Below are positions 6,900 to 15,306 of a DNA stretch of 33,433 nucleotides, in pieces. Position 1 is the first letter of the stretch, and every line of letters starts with the position of its first letter. The notes below the pieces were generated by a model. It saw only the letters and a list, made by a program, of their open reading frames with translations, was not told where the DNA came from and did not search any database. A program made the translations under genes and the position numbers. Source of the stretch: JAAYLC01 sp964636665 (GTDB taxonomy: Bacteria > Bacteroidota > Bacteroidia > Flavobacteriales > Flavobacteriaceae); contig CAZWVT010000016.1 in NCBI GenBank assembly GCA_964636665.1, positions 1 to 33,433 on the forward strand. Direction: 5' to 3'.

Positions 6900-9311
6900 T
6901 TAGTTTTGTTCCTCATTCAAAAGCTGGTTCAGTGCGTCTATTGTCGGAACGAGTACTTCTCTTGCTTTGCTGCCTTCAAAAGGCCCGACGATTCCTGCTG
7001 CTTCCAATTGGTCTATAATTCTTCCTGCTCGGTTGTATCCCAATTTTAATTTTCGTTGTAATAAAGAAGTAGAGCCTGATTGTGCGATGACAATCGTTTC
7101 TGCAGCTTCTCTAAATTTAGAATCGCGTTCGCTGATATCATTATCAAGAGTTGTGCCAGCTTCCTCACCTACATATTCAGGTAAAAGCAAGGCTTCGGGA
7201 TATGCTTTTTGAGCGCCAATAAAATCCACGATGTCCGCAACTTCAGGCGTATCAACAAAGGCACATTGCAGACGGGTCAATTCATTTCCTTGAGTGTATA
7301 GCATATCACCGCGCCCGATTAATTGGTCTGCTCCCGAATTATCCAAAATGGTTCGAGAGTCAATTTTACTCGTTACGCGAAAAGCAACACGAGCGGGGAA
7401 GTTTGCCTTGATAATTCCCGTAATCACATTTACAGAAGGTCGTTGCGTGGCGATAATTAAATGGATTCCAATGGCACGCGCCAATTGCGCAAGTCGTGCA
7501 ATGGGTGTTTCCACTTCTTTTCCGGCGGTCATAATCAAATCTGCAAATTCATCGATAACCAAAACGATATAAGGCAAGTAGCGATGTCCTTCGTTGGGAT
7601 TCAGTTTCCGATTCTTAAATTTTTGGTTGTACTCTTTGATGTTGCGAACCATTGCATCTTTGAGCAAGTCGTACCGAGCATCCATTTCAATACACATCGA
7701 GTTTAATGTGTTGATTACTTTGGCTGTATCTGTGATAATTGCCTCTTCGCTGTCCGGTAATTTTGCCAGATAATGACGTTCAATTTTATTAAAAAGAGTG
7801 AGCTCTACTTTTTTGGGATCTACCAAAACAAATTTTACTTCTGCCGGATGTTTTTTATACAAAAGCGAAGTGAGAATGGCATTGAGTCCCACAGATTTTC
7901 CTTGTCCTGTTGCTCCTGCCATCAGCAAGTGCGGCATTTTTGCCAAATCAACCACAAAGGTTTCGTTGCTAATGGTTTTTCCAAAAGCGATTGGCAATTC
8001 CATTTCTGCATTTTGAAATCGAGTAGAAGCAATCACCGAACGCATAGAAACTGTCTTGGGATTTTTATTAGGCACTTCAATTCCGATGGTTCCTCGTCCG
8101 GGAATGGGTGCAATAATCCGAATGCCCAATGCCGAAAGTGAAAGTGCAATATCATCTTCCAGATTTTTAATTTTAGAAATTCGAATTCCCGCATCCGGAA
8201 TGATTTCATATAAAGTAACCGTGGGACCTACAGTAGCTTTGATATTGGAAATGCCAATTTTGTAGTTATTGAGCGTTTCTACGATTCTGTTTTTGTTCTC
8301 CTCTAATTCTTCCTGGTCGATTGTAATTCCGGAACCCGCAGTGTAATCTTTCAACAAATCCAATGGTGGGAAACGGAAATTGCTCAGTTCCAAACGCGGA
8401 TCAAACTGACCGAAATCTTTGACAAGTTTTTCACTGGTGCTTATTACTTCTTCCTCTTCAGGAGCTTCCTCTACTTCCATCCGAACTTCCGCATGAGGAA
8501 CTGTTGCAGATTCGTCATTTTCAGGCGTTAAGGTTATTGTTTCACTACCCTCTTGTTTTGGAGAAACGGGCGTTTCATCTTTACTTTTGGATATTGGTGC
8601 TTTTTCAGATTTAAAAGATTTTATCGGTTGAGCAACGGTGTCTTTATTTTCAATATCCGGAGAACTGCTAATTGTTCTTTCTTTTTCAATTTCCATGGAT
8701 GTTTCTAACTCGTCCTTAAGAGTTGTTTTTGACGATTTAAAAGCACTTACAATGGCATCAGGTGTAATTTTCAGACGCATGACCAAGTAAAAAATCATCA
8801 CAAAAGCAAGAATGAGAGCAGTTCCTGTTGCCCCAATATAATCTTGCATATAATCATTCATTTCATATCCGATGACCCCTCCTAGAAGTGCGATTTCTGT
8901 ATGGAAAAACCCAAAAAACACGGAAAACCAAACCATAAGCAACAGTCCCCAAAACCAAAATTTAGTTAGAGATGATTTATTTTTATTCATAAAATAATAC
9001 CATCCACTAATAAGAATAAGGAATGCCAATATAAAAGCAGCTACGCCAAAACCGTTATAAACAAAAAAATGTCCCATATAGACACCAAACTTGCTTAACA
9101 GGTTCGAGGTTTCTGTTTTTCGTTCGCTAAGATTGCCTAACTGGCTTTGGTCGGGTTCCCAAGTAAAGAAATAAGATACAAAAGAAAGTATGAGTGCAAT
9201 TCCAAAAAACATGAGAAAACTCCCCAAGACGACTTGCTGTCTTTTGGACATGACAAGTTTTATTTTTTTAGAAGGTTTAGCAGATTTTATTTTTTCTTTT
9301 CTTTTAGCCAT
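6900..9311 (-). CDS. ftsK: DNA translocase FtsK/SpoIIIE
   Basis: The 803-residue protein has four predicted membrane segments (about 28-49, 83-107, 117-136 and 160-178), an acidic Ser/Thr-rich linker (about 190-300) and a complete motor domain. The Walker A motif is GATGQGKS (466-473) and the Walker B motif is VLVIDEFADLI (583-593). The C-terminal gamma winged helix (about 735-803, with LQRKLKLGYNRAGRIIDQLE) is the part that reads orienting KOPS sequences. FtsK pumps chromosomal DNA through the closing septum and activates XerCD at dif. The linker is much shorter than in E. coli. It lies 90 bp downstream of dgkA and leads the ftsK-lolA-lptG run; a TATTTTTG box at 9334-9341 may drive it. Confidence 0.97.
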   Translation of the reverse strand: MAKRKEKIKSAKPSKKIKLVMSKRQQVVLGSFLMFFGIALILSFVSYFFTWEPDQSQLGNLSERKTETSNLLSKFGVYMGHFFVYNGFGVAAFILAFLILISGWYYFMNKNKSSLTKFWFWGLLLMVWFSVFFGFFHTEIALLGGVIGYEMNDYMQDYIGATGTALILAFVMIFYLVMRLKITPDAIVSAFKSSKTTLKDELETSMEIEKERTISSSPDIENKDTVAQPIKSFKSEKAPISKSKDETPVSPKQEGSETITLTPENDESATVPHAEVRMEVEEAPEEEEVISTSEKLVKDFGQFDPRLELSNFRFPPLDLLKDYTAGSGITIDQEELEENKNRIVETLNNYKIGISNIKATVGPTVTLYEIIPDAGIRISKIKNLEDDIALSLSALGIRIIAPIPGRGTIGIEVPNKNPKTVSMRSVIASTRFQNAEMELPIAFGKTISNETFVVDLAKMPHLLMAGATGQGKSVGLNAILTSLLYKKHPAEVKFVLVDPKKVELTLFNKIERHYLAKLPDSEEAIITDTAKVINTLNSMCIEMDARYDLLKDAMVRNIKEYNQKFKNRKLNPNEGHRYLPYIVLVIDEFADLIMTAGKEVETPIARLAQLARAIGIHLIIATQRPSVNVITGIIKANFPARVAFRVTSKIDSRTILDNSGADQLIGRGDMLYTQGNELTRLQCAFVDTPEVADIVDFIGAQKAYPEALLLPEYVGEEAGTTLDNDISERDSKFREAAETIVIAQSGSTSLLQRKLKLGYNRAGRIIDQLEAAGIVGPFEGSKAREVLVPTIDALNQLLNEEQN

Positions 9312-9401
9312 TCAGAAAACGATGATTTTGCAACAAAAATACAAATAAGCAATAGGATAACCGATTGCTTTATTGAAATTGAATTTTCGATTTATTCAAA
9401 C

Positions 9402-9773
9402 TCATAAAAGTGAATTTAGTTTGGGAATATAAATAATACATCCTATGACAATTGCAGCAAATGCAGCCATAAAAACAGCACCGGCAGCAACATCTTTTAT
9501 AAATCCGATTTTTTTATGGAATTCAGGGTGAATAAAATCGGCTATTTCTTCTACGGCTGTATTCAATCCCTCAATACTGAGCACCATTCCTATGGCGAGT
9601 GTTTGGAGCATCCATTCTGTGGGAGAAATCTCAAAATAAAAACCTATAATAGTCATCACAATTCCAATCCCGAACTGCACTTGAATACTCGCTTCATTTT
9701 TTAAAAGAAGCCACGCCCCTTTAAGTGCATAGCCACCCCCTTTAATACGTTTTCCTATATAGGTTTTCCACAT
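9402..9773 (-). CDS. dgkA: Diacylglycerol/undecaprenol kinase, DgkA family
   Basis: The 123-residue integral membrane protein has the DgkA signature EGLNTAVEEIADFI, with the conserved Glu-Asn-Thr-Ala-x-Glu residues, followed by KKIGFIKDVAAGAVF. Three hydrophobic helices (about 32-48, 55-72 and 95-118) match the small trimeric enzyme. These kinases phosphorylate diacylglycerol in proteobacteria and undecaprenol in many Gram-positives, recycling a lipid carrier for wall and surface polysaccharide synthesis; which lipid is used here is not predictable. It lies 90 bp upstream of ftsK on the same strand, so it may head the same transcript. Confidence 0.93.
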   Translation of the reverse strand: MWKTYIGKRIKGGGYALKGAWLLLKNEASIQVQFGIGIVMTIIGFYFEISPTEWMLQTLAIGMVLSIEGLNTAVEEIADFIHPEFHKKIGFIKDVAAGAVFMAAFAAIVIGCIIYIPKLNSLL

Positions 9774-9908
9774 GCTTTATTCGTGTGTTTTTAAAAATAA
9801 TCTTTTTCAAGTTCATTTTAAATCAGCAACATTACTTTAATCCAGTTTATAATAAGGTTATTCAGTATCAAATGTATGCATTAAAAGTAATATTTCGGAA
9901 ACAAAAAT

Positions 9909-9942
9909 AAAAAAGCCACTTCTTAACTGAAGTGGCTTTTTT
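9909..9942 (-). terminator. Intrinsic terminator of the peroxiredoxin-thioredoxin operon
   Basis: A perfect 14-bp inverted repeat (9909-9922 and 9929-9942, loop ttaact) carries a T-run on both strands. It lies 20 bp after the end of the small gene at 9963, so it closes the peroxiredoxin operon and separates it from dgkA. Confidence 0.9.
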
Positions 9943-9962
9943 ATTTTAAATATTAGGATATT

Positions 9963-10211
9963 TTAAACGTCTATCGATCCTAATACTTTTTTGGCAAACG
10001 CATTTGCTGCATCTCTTTCAGCCATTCCGTCTTCAATCATTTTATTAACTTCTACAGCACCGCAAAGGTTTGTAATCAGTTCTCCAATGACGTCCATTTC
10101 TTCTTCTGTAATACGGTTGTATTCACAGTAAGTTTCCAATACTTCAATGCAATTTTCAAGTTTTTCAACTTCATTGTTGCGTTGAAGGTGTCTAATTGCC
10201 GGTAACTTCAT
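9963..10211 (-). CDS. Small conserved flavobacterial protein (DUF6952-like)
   Basis: This 82-residue soluble protein has no signal peptide or membrane segment. It looks all-helical, with the central motif EEEMDVIGELITNLCGAVEVNKMI. I recognise it from memory as the DUF6952 family, found in flavobacteria next to a thioredoxin gene; its function is unknown. It has three cysteines (C21, C29 and C50), none in a CxxC arrangement. Its start overlaps the end of the thioredoxin gene by 20 bp, so the two are translationally coupled and transcribed with the peroxiredoxin. That context suggests a role in thiol redox handling, but this is inference only. Confidence 0.85.
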   Translation of the reverse strand: MKLPAIRHLQRNNEVEKLENCIEVLETYCEYNRITEEEMDVIGELITNLCGAVEVNKMIEDGMAERDAANAFAKKVLGSIDV

Positions 10212-10506
10212 CTACTAATTCTTTTAAAACTTCAAATTTATTTGTCTGCACTTGGTTTACAAATGCTCCGTCTCTAAAAGTCACAAACGTCGGAAGATTG
10301 TCAACTTTTGCCAATTTTCGGCTTTCAGGATATTTTTCAGCATCCACAAGAACGAATTTAAATCCTTCTGTTTCAGAAGCCAGTTTTTTAAACTTGGGCT
10401 TCATTATCCGGCAGTTCCCGCACCACCCGGCAGCATATTGGATTACAACATTCTTATCGCTAGCGATTAGCTCCTGTAAGTTGTCCTCCTTTAATTCTTC
10501 AAACAT
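10192..10506 (-). CDS. Thioredoxin-family protein with WCGNC active site
   Basis: The 104-residue protein has a complete thioredoxin fold, with the active site W28-C29-G30-N31-C32 and the cis-proline strand NLPTFVTFRDG. The usual WCGPC proline is replaced by asparagine, which in this family tends to change the redox potential. No signal peptide is present, so it acts in the cytoplasm. It starts 5 bp after the peroxiredoxin stop codon and overlaps the next small gene by 20 bp. The obvious inference is that it recycles the oxidised peroxiredoxin encoded just upstream. Its pairing with a thioredoxin reductase cannot be judged from this window. Confidence 0.93.
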   Translation of the reverse strand: MFEELKEDNLQELIASDKNVVIQYAAGWCGNCRIMKPKFKKLASETEGFKFVLVDAEKYPESRKLAKVDNLPTFVTFRDGAFVNQVQTNKFEVLKELVDEVTGN

Positions 10507-10511
10507 AGTTT

Positions 10512-11144
10512 TTATTTTTTAAGATATTCAGAAACACCTTCTCTGGAAGCCGTCATTGCTTCTTTCCCTTCTTCCCAGTTTGCAGGGCAAACTTCACCTT
10601 TTTCCTGAACGTGTGTATAAGCATCTACCAAACGGATGTACTCTTTTACATTACGTCCAAGCGGCATATCGTTTACACTTTCGTGGAAGATTTTCCCTTC
10701 TTCATCGATTAAGTATGTAGCTCTGTAAGTTACGTTGTCTCCTTTTATTAATACCATATCTGTTTCATCATCATACTCTTCTTCAGCATCAAGAATTCCT
10801 AAAGCCGTTGATAAGTTTCGAGCAGTATCAGCCAATAAAGGATAAGTTACACCTTCTATTCCTCCGTCGTCTTTGGAAGTACTCAACCAAGCGAAATGCA
10901 CTTCCGGAGTGTCGCAAGAAGCTCCGATGACCATTGTGTTTCGGTCTTCAAACTCTTTTAAGTACTCTTGGAACGCATGAATTTCGGTTGGACATACATA
11001 CGTGAAGTCTTTAGGATACCAGAAAAGTAAAACTTTCTTTTTGTTTTTTTGAGCTTCTTCTAAAATATTAATTTTAAAAGTGTCGCCCATTTCATTCATT
11101 GCATCAACTGTAATGTTTGGAAATTTTTTACCTACTAATGACAT
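10512..11144 (-). CDS. Typical 2-Cys peroxiredoxin (AhpC/TSA family)
   Basis: The 210-residue protein has the peroxidatic motif YPKDFTYVCPTE (C51) and a resolving cysteine in GEVCPANW (C186), as expected for a typical 2-Cys peroxiredoxin. The enzyme reduces H2O2 and alkyl hydroperoxides and is regenerated by thioredoxin or AhpF. An acidic insertion (DAEEEYDDETDM) sits between the catalytic core and the C-terminal arm. It is the first gene of the unit peroxiredoxin-thioredoxin-small protein, with 5 bp to the thioredoxin gene. A TAAATTTG box lies 34 bp upstream. No OxyR-type site was recognised. Confidence 0.95.
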   Translation of the reverse strand: MSLVGKKFPNITVDAMNEMGDTFKINILEEAQKNKKKVLLFWYPKDFTYVCPTEIHAFQEYLKEFEDRNTMVIGASCDTPEVHFAWLSTSKDDGGIEGVTYPLLADTARNLSTALGILDAEEEYDDETDMVLIKGDNVTYRATYLIDEEGKIFHESVNDMPLGRNVKEYIRLVDAYTHVQEKGEVCPANWEEGKEAMTASREGVSEYLKK

Positions 11145-11177
11145 ATTTATTGTGTTTTTAAGTTATTTTTTCTGGCA

Positions 11178-11185
11178 CAAATTTA
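11178..11185 (-). promoter_or_regulatory. -7 box (TAAATTTG) upstream of peroxiredoxin
   Basis: An exact TAnnTTTG match lies 34 bp before the peroxiredoxin start on the minus strand. The -33 element is not clear. Confidence 0.4.
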
Positions 11186-11268
11186 AAGATATACTCCATT
11201 CTACTCTATAAATTACGAGTGTAATAACTTATAATGTAATAGTTTTTTATTATGGTAAAGCGAGATGT

Positions 11269-12768
11269 CTATAAGGCAGGCTTATGCACATCTGTAAGTT
11301 GTCTGATTTTAATTCTGAATGCAGCGAACAACAACGTCATAAACGGGCTGAGCCAGTTAAAGACTGCATAACCTGCATAGTGAAGAGTATCAACTCCCAA
11401 CACACCACTTTGATAAGCTCCGCAAGTATTCCAAGGAACCAGCACAGATGTAACAGTACCGCCATCTTCGAGTGTTCGCGAAAGATTTTCGGGTGCCAGT
11501 CCTTTGTCTTTAAACGCTTGAGAATACATTTTTCCGGGAATGACAATAGCGAGATACTGATCGCTTGCTGTGATATTCAAAGCCAAACAACTTGCTACAG
11601 TACTGGCAAAAAGTCCGAAAGTTGTGTGGAACAATTTAAGCAATGCTTTACTGATAGTTTTCAGCGCACCGATAGCTTCCATAATTCCTCCAAAAGTCAT
11701 GGCGCAAATTATAAGCCAAATCGTATTGAGCATCCCACTCATACCGCCGGAAGAAAACAAATCTTCCAATACTTCATGATTCGTAGGAATACTGATGTTT
11801 CCGGTAATTGCATTCATAATTCCTTTATATCCGTTTTCGAACGTCAGTACTGTTCCGCCTCCAATATTTGAAACAATCTCGGGCTGGAAAAAAAGAGCGG
11901 CGACGGCGGCTAATATAGTTCCGATAAATAAGGCAATGAGAGGTTCTGTTTTTTTGACGATTAGAATAATCACAACAATCGGCACTATAAACAACAACGG
12001 ACTTACATTTATAGTTTCTTTTACCGCCTCAGAAATTTTTTGTGTATTCACTATTCCGGAGGTATCAATATTCAGTCCGATGATAATAAACACGATGATT
12101 GTAACAATTAATGTGGGAACTGTTGTGTACATCATATACCGAATGTGGGTAAATAAATCCGTTCCTGCCATTGCGGGCGCAAGATTTGTCGTATCGCTAA
12201 GCGGCGATAATTTGTCGCCAAAATAAGCTCCTGAAATTACGGCTCCGGCGGTCATTCCTAATGGTATTTCCATAGCACCGGCGATTCCAATGAGTGCAAT
12301 CCCAACAGTAGCAGAAGTTGTCCAGCTGCTTCCGGTTGCCAGCGAAATGACGGAACAAATAACCACACAAGATGCCAGAAAAACCGTGGGGTTTAATATT
12401 TGCAATCCGTAATAAATCATCGTGGGAATAATGCCGCTAAGCAACCAAGTTCCGGCTAATGCTCCCACCATCAATAAAATTAAAATTGCTCCTGCTGTGG
12501 ACTTTATATTATCAGCCACTTTTTCAAGCATGTTAGCGAAGCTAATTTTATGAAATATACCGACAATTACCGCAATCGCTCCTCCCACTAAAAGAATAAA
12601 CTGATTGCTACCGTCGAGTGAGGCATCTCCATAAGCGTAAAAAACATTGTAAAAGAGCATTATAATTAATGCTATTACGGGAATAAGTGCCTGCCAGATG
12701 CTTAATTCCCCGGAAGATTCAGAGTTTTCTTTGTTAAAACTTGTCGGGGTGTTATCTTGATTTGTCAT
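11269..12768 (-). CDS. nhaC: Na+/H+ antiporter, NhaC family
   Basis: The 499-residue protein has about twelve hydrophobic segments and the family's polar motifs: ATGSSWTTSATVGIALIGIAG, SGAYFGDKLSPLSDTTNLAPA and a second half with LEDGGTVTSVLVPWNTCGAYQ. The paired GDKLSPLSDTTN and PWNTCG signatures are characteristic of NhaC/MleN-type antiporters, which exchange Na+ for H+ or couple it to malate/lactate. It is a single gene with 124 bp to the peroxiredoxin gene downstream. In a cell with a Na+-pumping NADH dehydrogenase (nqr, in this window) such a protein would help link the Na+ and H+ gradients. The exact ion or substrate specificity is not certain. Confidence 0.9.
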   Translation of the reverse strand: MTNQDNTPTSFNKENSESSGELSIWQALIPVIALIIMLFYNVFYAYGDASLDGSNQFILLVGGAIAVIVGIFHKISFANMLEKVADNIKSTAGAILILLMVGALAGTWLLSGIIPTMIYYGLQILNPTVFLASCVVICSVISLATGSSWTTSATVGIALIGIAGAMEIPLGMTAGAVISGAYFGDKLSPLSDTTNLAPAMAGTDLFTHIRYMMYTTVPTLIVTIIVFIIIGLNIDTSGIVNTQKISEAVKETINVSPLLFIVPIVVIILIVKKTEPLIALFIGTILAAVAALFFQPEIVSNIGGGTVLTFENGYKGIMNAITGNISIPTNHEVLEDLFSSGGMSGMLNTIWLIICAMTFGGIMEAIGALKTISKALLKLFHTTFGLFASTVASCLALNITASDQYLAIVIPGKMYSQAFKDKGLAPENLSRTLEDGGTVTSVLVPWNTCGAYQSGVLGVDTLHYAGYAVFNWLSPFMTLLFAAFRIKIRQLTDVHKPAL

Positions 12769-12818
12769 TATCCTAATTGAAAATAGGATGTAATGTTACG
12801 ATTTTGTCAAAAGCTTTG

Positions 12819-12826
12819 CAAATTTA
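12819..12826 (-). promoter_or_regulatory. -7 box (TAAATTTG) upstream of nhaC
   Basis: An exact TAnnTTTG match on the minus strand lies 50 bp before the nhaC start codon. No clear -33 element is visible. Confidence 0.35.
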
Positions 12827-12872
12827 AATTTTTAAAGAAATAAGCTTTTATGCTCTAACATCTTGCAATGGC

Positions 12873-12991
12873 TTAATCTAATGCGATAAGAAGCACATAA
12901 TTATCGTCGTATTTACATGCAGCAATTTGCGACTCTTCTAAAAAATAAAGACCCCTGATATTTTTTACTTTCTGGAAATAAATGAGAGCTA
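12873..12991 (-). pseudogene. Possible gene remnant (C-terminal peptide without a start)
   Basis: One frame between the PLP-enzyme gene and nhaC reads without stops for 38 residues from 12989 to a TAA at 12873-12875. It includes KVKNIRGLYFLEES and ACKYDDNYVLLIALD, which look like real protein (strand-like hydrophobics alternating with charged residues). It has no start codon and runs back into the end of the PLP-enzyme gene, where a stop closes it. It could be the tail of a gene lost by deletion, or chance in a 223-bp spacer. I do not recognise the family. Confidence 0.2.
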
Positions 12992-14191
12992 TTACAAAAC
13001 TCCAAGTTCATTCATACAGTTGCGCATCATTTTATAGGTGCGTTCAATATCGTTATCAAGTCCTATGCTGATGCGAATCAATCCTTCTGTCAGTCCCATT
13101 TCGGCTTGTTCTTCTTCTGAAATTTCTGAAGATGTAGAAGTTCCCGGCGCACTGAAAAGTGTTTTATAAAATCCGAGGCTTACAGCGAGGTATCCCAAAT
13201 TTCTTTCTTGCATCATTTCCATAAGCGCATTTGCTTTTTCCAAGCTTCCAATATCGAGGGTAAGCATACCGCCAAAACCAAATTCCTCATTCATTTGATG
13301 CTTAAACAGTTCATGGTCTTTATGAGATTTTAATCCCGGATAAACGACACGTAACCCATCCTTTTCAAACTTTTCAGCAAGATAAAGTGCGTTTTTGCTG
13401 TGTTGTTTTATTCGAATGTGAAGTGTTCTAAGGTTTTTCATAATAGAGGCAGCACGCAGACTGTCCATTGAAGGTCCCAATAACATATTGGCACCATCAT
13501 TCACACTTCGAAGCGAGTCTATAAATTCTTGTGACGCACAAGTAACTCCTCCCATTGTATCGCTGCTTCCGTTTATGAATTTGGTAAGACTATGAAATAC
13601 AATATCAGCTCCTAATTGCGAAGGCGTGATACTCAGAGGCGAGAAGGTATTGTCAACCAGTAATAACAAATTGTGTTTTTTGGCAATCGCAGCAAGTTTC
13701 TTTAAATCTGCTACTTCTAAAAGTGGATTGCTCACACTTTCGCAATAGATAAACTTGGTGTTTTCTGTGATTGATTTTTCAACTTGTTCAAGATTGGTAA
13801 TATCCACAAATGTGGTCTCAATATTATAACGAGGCGTAAAGTTTTTTAAAAAAGCATAGGTTCCTCCGTATATGGTTCGGCTTGCAACGATGTGATCACC
13901 GCCCTGACACAATTGCAAAATGGCCGGAGCGATAGCCCCCATTCCCGTTGCACTGACGTTGGCACTTTCCGTTCCTTCCATCCGAGCCAAAGCTTCTCCT
14001 AAATAGAGGTTGGAAGGTGATGCGTGTCGCGAGTACAAATAGCACCCTTCAGTATTGCCTTCAAAAGTATCAGCCATCGATTTTGCAGAAAGAAAAGTGT
14101 ATGTAGAAGAATCGGAAATGGAAGGATTTACGCCTCCAAATTCTCCAAAATATTGTAAATCTTGAATTTTATCAGCTGGTTTAAATGACAT
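12992..14191 (-). CDS. Cys/Met-metabolism PLP-dependent enzyme (trans-sulfuration family)
   Basis: The protein has the whole family layout: YSRHASPSN, the SATGMGAIAPAIL PLP-phosphate loop, YGGTYAFLKNF stacking region, LLVDNTFSP with the PLP-binding Asp, HSLTKFINGSSD with the Schiff-base lysine, and the C-terminal LIRISIGLDN. Members act as cystathionine gamma-synthase, beta- or gamma-lyase, methionine gamma-lyase or O-acetylhomoserine sulfhydrylase. The active-site cysteine of methionine gamma-lyase (YGCT) is replaced by glycine (YGGT), which argues against that activity. I prefer the ATG at 14191, giving MSFKPADKI and about 399 residues; the frame is open to 14245, but those 18 residues have no counterpart in the family. 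The substrate is undecided. Confidence 0.9.
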   Translation of the reverse strand: MSFKPADKIQDLQYFGEFGGVNPSISDSSTYTFLSAKSMADTFEGNTEGCYLYSRHASPSNLYLGEALARMEGTESANVSATGMGAIAPAILQLCQGGDHIVASRTIYGGTYAFLKNFTPRYNIETTFVDITNLEQVEKSITENTKFIYCESVSNPLLEVADLKKLAAIAKKHNLLLLVDNTFSPLSITPSQLGADIVFHSLTKFINGSSDTMGGVTCASQEFIDSLRSVNDGANMLLGPSMDSLRAASIMKNLRTLHIRIKQHSKNALYLAEKFEKDGLRVVYPGLKSHKDHELFKHQMNEEFGFGGMLTLDIGSLEKANALMEMMQERNLGYLAVSLGFYKTLFSAPGTSTSSEISEEEQAEMGLTEGLIRISIGLDNDIERTYKMMRNCMNELGVL

Positions 14192-14306
14192 TATAAGTGA
14201 ATTTAATAATTCCACAAATGTGAGAAATTTATCTCCAAAAGACAAGCATTAGGATAAACTTCTATACAAATCAGATTGATAGTTTTCTATTTCTGCAGTT
14301 TACTGT

Positions 14307-14314
14307 TACCTTTG
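14307..14314 (+). promoter_or_regulatory. -7 box (TACCTTTG) upstream of lpdA
   Basis: An exact TAnnTTTG match lies 26 bp before the lpdA ATG. A TTTC at 14284-14287, 19 bp upstream, is a weak candidate for the -33 element. Confidence 0.45.
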
Positions 14315-14340
14315 TTTTTTATTTATTAAAAATCCATTTT

Positions 14341-15267
14341 ATGAAAACTTACGATGTCGCAGTAATAGGTTCCGGACCCGGTGGTTATGTAGCCGCCATC
14401 CGCTGCTCTCAATTAGGATTAAAAACAGCTATTATAGAAAAATACAATGTTCTGGGTGGAACTTGCCTGAACGTAGGATGTATTCCCAGTAAGGCTTTGT
14501 TAGACTCTTCGCATCATTATGAAGATGCGCTTAAGAATTTTGAAGAACACGGAATCGAAATTAAAGGGGATTTGAAAATGAACCTTAAAAAAATGATGCA
14601 ACGTAAGGATTCAGTCGTTGACCAAACCACAAAAGGCATCGATTATTTGATGAGTAAAAACAAAATCGATGTTTATCAAGGTGTTGGTTCATTTAAAGAT
14701 GCTACTCATATAAAGATAGAAGGAGAAAAATCCCAAGAAATTGAAGCTAAGCACAGCATCATTGCAACAGGAAGCAAACCTTCTACATTGCCATTTATAA
14801 AATTGGACAAAAAACGCATTATTACTTCAACAGAAGCATTGAGCCTGAAAGAAATTCCCGAACATATGATAGTTATCGGCGGTGGTGTTATCGGTCTTGA
14901 ATTGGGTCAAGTTTACCATCGTTTGGGAGCAGAAGTGACTGTCGTCGAATATATGGATAAAATCATTCCGACTATGGANNNNNNNNNNNNNNNNNNNNNN
15001 NNNNNNNNNNNNNNNNNNNNNNNNNNNNNNNNNNNNNNNNNNNNNNNNNNNNNNNNNNNNNNNNNNNNNNNNNNNNNNGATGAGGTGTTGGGCGTACATA
15101 TGGTAGGTGCTCGTGTTGCAGATTTAATTGCCGAAGCTGTAGTTGCGATGGAATACCGCGCAAGTGCAGAAGACATTGCAAGAATGACTCACGCACATCC
15201 CACTTATGCCGAAGCAGTAAAAGAAGCTGCATTGGCTGCCACAGACAACAGACCGCTTCACATTTAA
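14341..15267 (+). CDS. lpdA: Dihydrolipoyl dehydrogenase (E3), internally interrupted by a scaffold gap
   Basis: The N-terminal part has the FAD loop GSGPGGYVAAIRC, the redox-active disulfide GGTCLNVGC (C42, C47) and the NAD-binding IGGGVIGLELG. After 100 N the frame resumes with DEVLGVHMVGARVADLI and the C-terminal interface motif MTHAHPTYAEAV, containing the catalytic His-Pro. About 212 residues precede the gap and 62 follow it. Family members are about 465 residues, so roughly 190 residues (about 570 bp) are probably missing; the in-frame appearance of the 100-N filler is accidental. The enzyme reoxidises dihydrolipoamide of 2-oxoacid dehydrogenases and the glycine cleavage system, making NADH. 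It converges with an E2 gene. TACCTTTG promoter upstream, hairpin terminator downstream. Confidence 0.95.
   Translation: MKTYDVAVIGSGPGGYVAAIRCSQLGLKTAIIEKYNVLGGTCLNVGCIPSKALLDSSHHYEDALKNFEEHGIEIKGDLKMNLKKMMQRKDSVVDQTTKGIDYLMSKNKIDVYQGVGSFKDATHIKIEGEKSQEIEAKHSIIATGSKPSTLPFIKLDKKRIITSTEALSLKEIPEHMIVIGGGVIGLELGQVYHRLGAEVTVVEYMDKIIPTMXXXXXXXXXXXXXXXXXXXXXXXXXXXXXXXXXXDEVLGVHMVGARVADLIAEAVVAMEYRASAEDIARMTHAHPTYAEAVKEAALAATDNRPLHI
14979..15078. other. Assembly gap (100 N) inside lpdA
   Basis: Exactly 100 N, the conventional filler for a gap of unknown length. Comparing the flanks with the usual length of the enzyme suggests about 570 bp are really missing. Confidence 0.95.
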
Positions 15268-15306
15268 GCGATTTAAAGACTGCTTAAAAAAGTCTAATAT
15301 TTATAA

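Noticed and set aside
7773..8141. A 122-residue plus-strand frame opposite ftsK
   Set aside because: It overlaps the FtsK motor domain and has the Cys/His/Ser-rich look of a reverse reading.
11284..11871. A 195-residue open frame on the plus strand opposite nhaC
   Set aside because: It is rich in Cys, His and Ser, lacks hydrophobic patterning and lies wholly inside the antiporter gene; it is a shadow frame.
12992..14191. Naming the PLP enzyme methionine gamma-lyase
   Set aside because: The active-site cysteine typical of that enzyme (YGCT) is Gly here (YGGT), so only the family assignment is safe.
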